From assembly GCA_963082875.1 (NCBI GenBank), contig OY720099.1, positions 1,240,001 through 1,304,000 on the forward strand: 64,000 bases of DNA, given 5' to 3'. Below the pieces are notes generated by a model that was not told the DNA's origin, did no database searches, and worked only from the letters and a program-made list of their open reading frames with translations. This DNA is from Corella eumyota. Its lineage: Eukaryota > Chordata > Ascidiacea > Phlebobranchia > Corellidae. How positions within the stretch are numbered: the stretch's first letter is position 1; each line of letters starts with the position of its first letter. Positions 12,334 to 22,463 of the stretch are shown piece after piece. Position numbers and translations under genes: made by a program.

Positions 12334-15300
12334 ATGGAAAATAATGAACCAGAGTTGCCAAATCGTAATGACCCAGAGTTTGCGAATAATAATGATCTAG
12401 TGTTGCCAAATAATAATGATCTAGTGTTGCCGCATGTAAGCAATCATGTATTTATTATTTAAGGAGTATATTCACTTCATATATATAAATAAAAATAATT
12501 TTATACTGTTAGGTTAAATAAATATAACTAAACATGATTCTTAGGAACCCACTGCAACAGTTAATATTCCTGCTGGTACTGATCTTGGTGAACTAGCAAG
12601 AAATTTACCTTCAAGTAAGTTTGTTATATGATTATAGTAAAACTCCAAGTAAAACTCCAATATTCTTAAATAAGAATTGCCCTTACACTTTTGCCCTTAC
12701 AAGGTTGAATAAGTACAAGAATAATAAAAAATAGTAAGCATAACAACACTTTTGCAGCCTTACTTTTTCACTGGTATTTTAGCACTTAAAACTGTAAAGT
12801 AGAAACTAGAAATAGCAGGAACCATAAAGTACAAGAGAAACTTAACACGGTCAATAAAGTATTAGAGAGGATTAGAGTGGACTAAAAAGCAAAACAAAGA
12901 ATTTGCATAAACCCTAATGTATAAAAAAAAAATTACGAGGACCGTAATGTACGATTACAATCAGTAAGGGCTGTAGAGTACGAGGCAGAATTAACTAGAA
13001 TTGTAAAGTTTTAAGAGGACTGTAAAGTACGAGAAAGATTTAGGAAGGACTGTAAAGTTTAAGAGAGAATTAGCTCGAAATGTAAAGTAAAAAGAAAATT
13101 AGAGAAAACTGTATATTATAAGAGAAAGAAATTCAGGGAGAACTGTGAAGTCAGAGAGAGAATCAGAGAGGAATGCAGATTATAAGAGAGAGAGGACTGT
13201 AAACTACGAGAGAAAGAGATTTATGGAGAAATGTAAAGTATGAGAGAGAACTAGGGAGGACTGTAAACTACGAGAGAAAGAGATTTATGGAGGAATGTAA
13301 AGTATGAGAGAGAATTAGGGAGGACTGTAAACTACGAGAGAAAGAGATTTATGGAGGAATGTAAAGTATGAGAGAGAATTAGGGAGGACTGTAAACTACG
13401 AGAGAAAGAGATTTATGGAGGAATGTAAAGTATTAGAGAGAATTAGGGAGGACTGTAAACTACGAGAGAAAGAGATTTATGGAGGAATGTAAAGTATGAG
13501 AGAGAATTAGGGAGGACTTTAAATTACGAGAGAAAGAGATTTATGGAGGAATGTAAAGTATGAGAGAGAATTAGGGAGGACTTTAAGCTACGAGAGAAAG
13601 AGATTTATGGAGGAATGTAAAGTATGAGAGAGAATTAGGGAGGACTTTAAACTACGAGAGAAGGAGATTTATGGAGGAATGTAAAGTATGAGAGAGAATT
13701 AGGGAGGACTGTAAACTACGAGAGAAAGAGATTTATGGAGGAATGTAAAGTATGAGAGAGAATTAGGGAGGACTGTAAACTACGAGAGAAAGAGATTTAT
13801 GGAGGAATGTAAAGTATGAGAGAGAATTAGGGAGGACTTTAAACTACGAGAGAAAGAGATTTATGGAGGAATGTAAAGTATGAGAGAGAATTAGGGAGGG
13901 CTGTAAACTACGAGAGAAAGAGATTTATGGAGGAATGTAAAGTATGAGAGAGAATTAGGGAGGACTGTATACTAGAAGAAAGAATAAGGAAAGACCAAAA
14001 GGACAGAGGGAAGGTTGGTGAGAACCTTAAGGTACTATGAATCTATACTTTTTACTTTTTAACAACTTTCTGTGAAAATTAAAGTTCTTTACATTTTCCC
14101 ACTTTAATCAAGATTTTTAGTGCAAAAAAATTATTATCTTACCAGTTTAATTTTTTGTGTTTAAAATTTTTAATTCCAGATGTAACAACTGTTAACATTG
14201 CTCTCAATAAAACTGAAAATATCCAAAATGTTACAAATGTTGACCAATCAAGTAGAGTTAACATAATTGATTCAAAATTTGATGACACAAACATTTACAA
14301 AAAAGGTAAATTTTTTTTATTAAAAAACATGTAATTTTAGTGTTAAATAAGTAACTGTTTTAAAATACTGGATTAAATATTGTTTAAATTAATAAACAGG
14401 AAATGTTTCAAAAGAAAATAAAAACAAGTTGTCTTCTTCTTCTACAAAGGTTTTTACTTTACTTTTAAACATTAATTTTAAACATTTTTTATACAGTTTT
14501 TAAACTGTTTTTTTGTACTGTTATAAATTGTTTTGGATCACTTGTCATTACTTTACGGTCCTGGCTTATTTTTTCTCATGCTTTATGGTACTGCTACAGT
14601 ATTTGAAAATTTTATTTTGTACTCTTTAGTCTTCGCTTATTTTCTCTCATATTTCTTCGCTTATTTTCTCTCATATTTTACAATCCTTGCAAATTTGTTT
14701 TCCAAAACTTACAATCTTGTTAATTCTCTCACGTACTCTGGGGTTCCAGTTATTTCTCTTTTATTATATTTAATATTTTTATAACCCAGTGTTAAGTTGT
14801 ACAAGTTTAAGAAATCATTGATTTCATGATACTAGCTTAAGTTAGCCTAATGCATACTAAATACAGATGTTCTATTGTTTTTATTAAAACAGGAAAATTC
14901 TACAGAAAAACCAAGACCCCAACCAAGAAGACACCAAAAAGTTTTTCCACAACGTAGTCATAGTAAGAAAAAAATTATAATTGAAGTGTTCAAGCAAACA
15001 AATGATTAAACTTTAAAATCTTAATTATTTTTAGAGTAAAATAATATAAAAGCTATACATTAAATACGAATTTTAACTAAATATTTTATTAATTACTGCA
15101 CAACTATTTTTTATGTTTTTAAAGGACCAGCTTCAGAAGAAAATGAACATTGCAGTTCCTTGTCATCAAGCGAGGTTTTTAAGTTTTGCAGTTTTGCATG
15201 TTTTTCTTGGATATGAGCATTATTGTTGTTGTAACATAAAAAATGTTTTACACAAACTTTTTTTTAATCATTTATCTTATTGTGACATAGGTCCAAAAGA

Positions 15301-18300
15301 GAAAGGTTACATTAACTTTTTTGTATTTTGGTTTTGTAATGAAGTGGATAGCAATTTGTTTTACTTAACTAAAGTTTATTTAAAGGAATATCCCGAAGAA
15401 TCTCAAACCCAGGTAAAAGAAATTTTAAATCCTTCTCCAACACAAAGAACATTAACAAGAAATATGCAAGGTGAGTGTTTTATGTCTTTGGCTTTGGTAT
15501 AAAAAAAGACTTTGCTGTGAAACATTTATGTAACAAATGAAAGCCTACTAAATCTATATTGTTGGTCTATTAGCTTATACTTTTTAAGCAAAAATATAGG
15601 CTTCTGGTCTAGGAATATAATAAAGCATTTATACGTCACTAGATTAATTTATGACAATATAAAAAATTTTATAACTATTTTATCTGTGTTGTAATGTGTA
15701 TAATAAATGGGATTATAAGTTACATAGAATTTTTAAAATAAAGTAAGTGATTATATTATAAAATATATACCTTAACTAATATATCTATTTATTCAAATTT
15801 TTGTATTTCAGGTGATTGTTTGTGTGTTGAACTATCTGAAAAATGTTTTGAACAAGCTAGACTTTTTGCTGGTGAGTTTTGCTCTCCTGTTGAATTGGAC
15901 AAACAGATAGAATATGTTGAGTTAGAAATTGCTGAATACTCTTCCACTGATATTAAAGACTTGGATTCAGTTGATCATCATAATACCAGAAAGGAACAAC
16001 TTAAAAGAATGTCCAAGCTAATTTACAATTTATCTGGAACTAAAATTAAGTTAAATAAACTTTTTGAATTTGCAACACAAAAAGCTGAACTGGATGCTGA
16101 CAAAAAACATTTAAAGGGAGAAAACAGAAAACGATTTGTAAAGTTAAATTCCAAAGTGGTTTCGGTGATAGGATCTGCTGGGATGGGGAAGACTACTCTC
16201 ATTAAGATGCTTATAAGCGACATCGTGTGCAAAAACAATGACTTTTTACTGAATATAAAATTTATATTTTGTATTAAGTTGCGATCTGTTGATTTTGGTG
16301 AAAAAATGTCAATTTTTAGATTTTTTGTTGCAAATTCATCTATTGATTGGGATAAGCCAGAATCTACTGATGTAGAATCATTAAATTGTATTAAAAACAG
16401 TTCTGACGTGATCCTTATCTTTGATGGACTGGATGAAGCTGATAGTACCTTGCTAGGAAAAGAACCTAAAAGTTTAGTTTCTACAAATGGATCAGCTGAG
16501 CAGTTTTTAAATAACATTTTTAATGGAAAGTTATTTCCTAATGCTTATAAGCTTATTACATCTCGACCAAAGCAAATGTTTGAGTGGCATCCTTCTTGCA
16601 GACCTAACTTGGTGGTAAAATTACTTGGTTTTAATAAGGAAGCTCAAGAAAACATGTGCGTGCAGATATGTGGGGAAAATTCATCTGAAGTATCTAAGTA
16701 CTTGCAAGATCATCTAGATATTGATGCTTTTAATTATGTTCCTGTTAACTGCATTCTTACTATGCACTGCATAAATCAAGCAATTTTGACTGGCACAGCA
16801 GTTGAACTAAAAACAATGACGCAGGTAATGCTTTCTTCTTTATTACACTATGTTAGATCGGATCATTTTCACGACAACACAGAAAATCTTAAAGAGGGTT
16901 TCAAGGGTCTTGCTTGTCTTGCTTGGAATGGTTTCAAGAATACAAAAATTATTTTTGACCAAAATGACATATTCAATGCTGGTATCTCAAAAGAAATTCT
17001 GAAAACCTTTCTTGACACTTTTGTTTATGATTCATCTAACATGAGAGTCAAGATATTAGAAGGAGACAAACGAAGCAACTTCAGTCATCTCACCTGGCAA
17101 GAACTGTTTGCTGCTATGTATTTATTTTTATGGGCAAGTCTCGACGAATTTCAAGAATATGTTCCACAGTTTTTCGCTAGTCGATGGGAAGTAGTCACAA
17201 AATTTCTTTACGGATTCTACAGTTCCAAGGATTTGTCTATGTTTCAATCTTGTTCTACAACAGTTTGTGATGGAAAACGAATGGTGTTAAAAACATATGC
17301 TAAAGACTTATGTCAGAAACTTGGTCTTTCATCTTTAGATTTTGATCAACAACCTGAGCACGCTGCTACAATCCTTCAACTTAGCAGTTATTTGTACGAA
17401 TCTGAAAATGATGAACTCAACCAATCTGTGTTAAATCTTCTATCTGACAATTTGTATATTTGGTTTGAAGAAAAGTTGTTGCCAAGTGATATCATTCACC
17501 TTTGCTATATGTTTAAAAGAATCACCAAACCTCTTTTTGTAAGAATCAAGTTAAAAGCAAGTTTAACTGATTGTTTAAAGTTAATATCTTCAGCTGAGAA
17601 AGGAAAGGCTAAGGTTTGTAAAACTTTATTATTTTAATTGTTTTTTTAATTTTTGCACGTTAATTAGTACCATTAAAAAAGGGTATTATTAAAAAATATT
17701 GTTTTGATTATTCAAGCTTAATTATTACGCGAAAAAACTTTTTTTCTTGTATTTTTCGAGGTTATGTTATTATTATATCTTAACAATAACCTTACATATA
17801 AGTTAAGTTAAAAAAGTAATTTTAATTTTTTCCATTTACAAATGGCAACAAATATTAATTTATACATTCTAGTTATTTAAAAATAATTATAATAAATAAC
17901 TAAACAATAAAAAATACAATAAACTTTTAAACTATATAAAACTTTGAATTGGTTTCATATTGGTATGACATCACAAACATTATTTTGTTGTTTGACAATA
18001 AGTATTTTGTGGTAAATAATTAAAATTATAAAATTAATAATAAAACCTATTTTTATAAAAAATAATTAAAAAAAAATATTATTTTTATATACATGAAGGT
18101 GAATAAAACTTCATTAATTTAACATAAATATTATAAAACATATATGCAAAATGTTTATACCATAAAGTTTAAAAAAGCTGAATTTATTAAAGCCATTATC
18201 TTTAAATTTTTTTTAAAAGAAATTTTTAGGTAACTATTATAATTTTTGAATCAATTTTGTTAAATTATTTTCAGATAACATTTTTGTTAAACTCCTCTTT

Positions 18301-19933
18301 CCAAAACATTGATTACGAAGAAGCGGAAGCACTAGGTAAAGTTATGGACAAGTTTAAAGAGCTTCATATTAGGAAATGTAACATCACAGAAGTTGGTGGG
18401 ATTGCCATTGCTAAAGGATGTTTAAAGTTAACATCTCGTGTGAGTGTTTTATTTAATATAATTATAGTAGAATATATTTAAAATTGTTGGTTAGTTTGGT
18501 TTATTGGATATAACTACAATTACTTTTTTGTTTTTAATTTGTTTTATTAAGTTATAATTGTTATAAAATGATTTTTTATTAAAAAGTAATATAGTTTATT
18601 TTTTTAATGTTATATTAACATATAAAGAATTCAGAATATTTTGTTTTTTAATAATTATGTTAAATTATTATATTAATTAATTTTATTCTGTGAGCTTTAA
18701 TTGTTTAAAAAAAGAAAAAAAAATATTAACTGAATAAATAACGTAAGTTGTGCAAGCTATTGTTTAAACAATCATCACTCTGATTGTTTGTGACGTCATA
18801 CTCTTTTACAAATCTGTATAAGTGCCTTTATATTTTGTTAATATTTTAACTTAGTAATTAAATAAAATTGTTTTAAAACAAACCAAAAATTAAATAAATT
18901 TAATTTTCTATTTATTAGATGAAGAAGTTAAATTTATCAGAAAACGAAATTACTGATAAAGTAGCGGAAGCACTTGGTAAAGTTATGGACAAGTTTGAAG
19001 TGCTTTATATTAGGGAGTGTAACATCACAGAAGCTGGTGGGATTGCCATTGCTGAAGGATGTTTAAAGTTAACATGTCCTGTGAGTGTTTTATTTAATAT
19101 AATTATAGTAGAATATATTTAAAATTGTTGGTTGGTTTGGTTTATTGGATATAATTACAATTACTTTTTTTGTTTTTTATTTGTTTTATTAAGTTATAGT
19201 TTTATAAAATAATATTTTATTTATTTAAAAGTAATATAGTTTATTTTTTTAATGTTATGTTAACATATTAAGAATTTGGAATATTTTGTTTTTAATAATT
19301 ATGTTAAGTTAATATATTAATTAATTTTATTGCGTGAGTTTTAATTGTTTAATAAAAGTAAAAAGAATTATTAACTGAATAAATAATGTAAGTTATGCAA
19401 ACCATTGTTTAAACAATCATCATTCTGATTGTTCTGTGACGTCATACTTTATTGCAAAATTTTTTTTATCTTTTTTATTTTACGTTGTGGTTATTCAAAA
19501 TTAAATAATTAACAACACGCAAATATATTTATTATAAATATAAGTTTTTAAAAATATATTATTTATTAATATTGCACTTTTATAATTAAAATAATTGCGT
19601 TTTGTTAATTACTTAATTTACAATTTAAATTAACGTAAAATATGATAAAGTTTCAAATCACTATGACGTAATAATGTTCTTTTACAATGGGCTTAGTTGA
19701 CTTGGGTTATATAGCTTTATTATTTTATAAATAAAACAAAATGTTTTAAACACTTAAATGTTTAGATGAAAGAGTTGAATATTAGCGGCAACGAGCTTGG
19801 GGATGGTTGTGTTGATGCTTTCATATCATGTCTCCACAACTTTGAAGTATTATGGGCATCTGGTTGTTTTAGTGAGGAAGGACAACAACGATTACGTGAA
19901 GCAAATAAATCGGGTCCAAATATTAAATTGTAA
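12334..19933 (+). CDS. NLR-B: NACHT-LRR protein, open reading frame intact
   Basis: Exons read as 12334-12435, 12545-12614, 14180-14305, 14400-14449, 14893-14962, 15125-15174, 15386-15470, 15812-17613, 18275-18439, 18919-19080 and 19766-19933. Together they form 2850 nt, or 949 codons plus a stop, with every join in phase. Residues 1-184 are low-complexity and rich in Asn, Ser, Glu and Lys, starting with a short repeated NNNDLVLP motif. No CARD, PYD or death domain was recognised. An uncharacterised helical stretch (about 188-300) follows. The NACHT NTPase comes next, with P-loop GSAGMGKTT at about 305-313 and Walker B ILIFDGLDE at about 385-393. Residues 786-949 carry ribonuclease-inhibitor-type LRRs. 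By family, NLRs are cytosolic sensors of infection or stress that assemble through the NACHT domain. The ligand and output here are unknown. The start could lie further upstream (see 11639-11695), and the stop overlaps a possible donor, so both ends are provisional. Confidence 0.85.
12780..13196 (+). repeat. Degenerate monomeric zone of the minisatellite
   Basis: Irregular units based on CTGTAAAGTACGAGAGAGAA with a spacing of about 30 bp lie inside the second intron of NLR-B and grade into the regular 64 bp array that follows. Divergence between units is high. It looks like the older edge of an array whose centre has been homogenised. Confidence 0.7.
13197..13975 (+). repeat. Minisatellite: 12 units of exactly 64 bp
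   Basis: The unit starts CTGTAAACTACGAGAGAAAG and recurs at 13197, 13261, 13325 and so on to 13901, with a diverging thirteenth start at 13965. That is 12 x 64 = 768 bp without a length change. Each 64 bp unit is itself two related halves: one has AACTACGAGAGAAAG, the other AAGTATGAGAGAGAA. It is therefore a dimeric higher-order repeat. The strand is almost pure A/G with scattered T. It lies in the intron between the exons at 12545-12614 and 14180-14305. Confidence 0.9.
14533..14770 (-). repeat. Degenerate minisatellite cluster, reverse orientation
   Basis: Units of the TTTTCTCTCATACTTTACAGT type, the reverse complement of the 13.2 kb monomer, fill this intron segment just 560 bp downstream of the regular array. 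The open frame that crosses it is a by-product of the repeat and is not called as a gene. Confidence 0.6.
18275..19563 (+). repeat. Tandem LRR exon-plus-intron units in NLR-B
   Basis: Exons 18275-18439 (165 bp) and 18919-19080 (162 bp) and their introns are copies spaced 644 bp apart, the same spacing as in NLR-A. Intron sequence is nearly as similar between units as exon sequence, including a GTGACGTCATACT motif near 18790 and 19437. Confidence 0.8.
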
Positions 19934-20296
19934 GTTGAATTTAAATATTATTCATTAAATTTTATAAACTTTATACTAACCATTTAATATAATTAGTTTA
20001 ATTAATTTTAATTAAATCCGAAATTTTATTGTTTTAATTTTAAATTTTGTTTTTAAACCACATTTTTAATACATTGTTAAATTAATATATTTTGTAGTGA
20101 AAATATTATTATATTTCATAATGGAGATTTAAATGTCTTTTAATTTATTGCGGAAATATTTAACATTTGTGAAATTGAATTTTAGAGGGATGTTATGAAC
20201 TCCGAGCTATGTTTACTGAGTTGATATTTTCATAAAGAAGATTCAATTAAACTAAAAAAACACTAGGCATTTAGGTTTGCCTATTTACCTTTTGTG

Positions 20297-20441
20297 ACTA
20301 AGTGCTGGCTCAGCAGGAGTTCTTACCGTTTATAGCGCCTGACTCAAGGGTACTAAAGTATGATATTAGTGGGTATTGAACCCACGACCTTATGTATGGT
20401 GTAGCAAGTATTCTTAACACTACACCATGCTCTTCTGGTAT
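20297..20441 (-). mobile_element. tRNA-like SINE, family 1 (counterpart of 5617-5763)
   Basis: Same orientation, truncation and flanks as the copy behind NLR-A, with a B-box GGGTTCAATACCC on the minus strand. It is a shared insertion carried along by the segmental duplication. Confidence 0.8.
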
Positions 20442-20994
20442 GTTATTAATTATTTAAGCCTATTTTATGATAACACAAATAAATCAAAATAATAATAATT
20501 AATAATACTTGTGTAGGCTATAGAAGGGATAATATTTTATTTTGCTTTTGTTTAAATTTTTAATTCAAAAAATATACAAGTAGTTAAAGTTCGTATTTGG
20601 TTTAAATGTTATGCGACATCCGAACAAATATTTTATTTCATGATTATTTTCTCTTTTTTGTAAACTTTTTTGTGTTTCGTTCTACCATGTTGTAAGAATT
20701 CAGTATTTTTAACTAGATTTTTGCAATTAACTAACAATTTAATCAATTATTTTTATATTTTTCATCATTTGATTTTTGTTGTTGTTGTTCATTTTAAACT
20801 TTTGTGATACCATTTGTAATAGTTAAACTTTGTCCTATACCATCGAAATGAGATCTTCCACAATAATTAAACTGTTGCTTATATTACAAAAAATACTTGA
20901 AATTAATACCACTATTCAATTTTTTTATTCAGATATTTCGTGCATTAATGTAAGAGAATAAAAAGGTATACTATACTATAACATTTATGCGGCG

Positions 20995-21360
20995 GGAAAA
21001 AATGATGAAATCATTTTAATGATTTAAACATGCCATATATATATATATTTTTGTAAATATCTTACTTCTCGATGTGGGAAAGTCGAATGTGCGACTTAAA
21101 CATAGAGTAACATTAGTTACTCCGACCCAGTCTCGAGTTGCCTTTAGCAGTTTGGGATATTATAGATTATAATTGCCCGATAATTATACTGCTGATTACG
21201 TGCTGGCTCAGCAGGAGTTTATACTGTTTATAGCGCCTTACTTAAAGGCGCTACAGCATGCAAGTGTTTTTACCACTACACCATGCTGCCGCCTGCCAGT
21301 ATATTAATGTTAACATAAATATTTTAAGTATGTTTTGTCATGGCCACCAAACCCAATTAC
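20995..21360. repeat. Dispersed repeat interrupted by a SINE
   Basis: The outer parts 20995-21040 (TTTTAATGATTTAAACATGCC) and 21301-21360 (AATATTTTAAGTATGTTTTG) correspond to two adjoining pieces of an unbroken copy at 58330-58425. The intervening 21063-21299 is a family 1 SINE on the minus strand. Confidence 0.6.
21063..21299 (-). mobile_element. tRNA-like SINE, family 1, with full tail but truncated head
   Basis: The minus-strand copy retains the tail box (CTCGATGTGGGAAAGTCGAA on the plus strand) and the central TGCTGAGCCAGCACG box, but the B-box part of the tRNA head is missing. It closely matches the fuller copy at 33931-34204. Confidence 0.75.
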
Positions 21361-22463
21361 ATTTAAAAAAGTTTAAAATAAGAATTATACCAAAGCAATA
21401 CCGTATACCTAATTGACAGGACATTAATGTAAACAAAATTTTTAGAAAGAGTTAATACAAAAAATTTAAGATGAAATAAAAGCCAAAAACTGTTGTGATT
21501 CACTTTTTAATTACTTCAAAAAAAAAAAAAGATCTACAGTAAATAAACATGTTCTTGTGTGTTAAAGTAAGTGATTAAAGGTTTAAAGCAAAAGTTAATA
21601 AACTACAATTTAGTTAAAAGTGAATACTTGATTATAATTTTTTTTCCAATAAATAAATTCGCAACTTTTGGAATGGAAATTAATGTTCAATAAGCCGTAT
21701 ACTAAATATTTTGTTTATCCTCAATATTTCTTATTCTTAAAATTTAGTAATAAACCTTTAAATTGAGATTTTACATTTAAAAAAGTTTTGTAATATTGAT
21801 TAATTTATATTGAATATATAATTTAGACAAAATGTTTTCAGAATGATTTTTAAAGCATTTTAAAATTTTGCGAAATATGCTGACGTCACGAATGTTGCGA
21901 TTTTTTGAAAAATTGTACAAACTAGAGTTTCAGTTTAATTAGGGTAGGAAAAAAAGGGTTAAGGTATCCAATAAAATAAAAAAGTTTAAGATTTAATAAA
22001 AAAACTTGAAAAGAAATTTTTAACGCACAATTCCGCTTTACGCTTACTTCCGCAATATCCGCAATTTTCATCCGCTTTGTTCCTCTTTTTAGTTTTGTTT
22101 CGTAATGGAAACAAGCTTGTATAACAGGCATAGTAAATTAAATAACTTTTAAAAACAGTTAAGATTTTTTGTTATTAAATCTTATATAAACAGACATTAG
22201 AGCTTTATTTTTAACTCATTTTAAACCTTGCTTTTATAACAATTTTGCTGTATTGTCAGATTGTGTAATAAGCTAACTAACTGACTTTTAATTACGGTAA
22301 AAATAATTCATTTTTTAATTTTAAAACTATGTTTATCAAATTTTATAAAATTCTTTTTTAGTGTGTAGTAATAGTATTTATATTTACAGACTTTTGTGAA
22401 CTAAAAACTGTTTTTACTAATCTAGTTTTGAAATAACGGAATGTAAATTATAAACACTTAAAA

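Larger units (their letters stand above)
19934..22463. other. Intergenic region between NLR-B and RAD54L2
   Basis: To about 20.78 kb this is the duplicated 3' flank shared with NLR-A. Beyond that are a dispersed repeat split by a SINE (20995-21360) and AT-rich sequence without a supported gene. A CTGACGTCACG motif lies near 21880. The short open frame on the minus strand at 21922-22131 shows no recognisable protein features. Confidence 0.6.

Noticed and set aside
13197-13975. CRISPR array
   Set aside because: Units are contiguous with no unique spacers, and the context is eukaryotic.
14533-14784. Hydrophobic 83-residue open frame
   Set aside because: It is the translation of a degenerate minisatellite (CTCTCATATTTT-type units), with no splice context.
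15113-15502. 129-residue open frame in NLR-B
   Set aside because: It reads through two short NLR-B exons and the intron between them. The exon frames with proper splice sites are supported by the duplicate in NLR-A.
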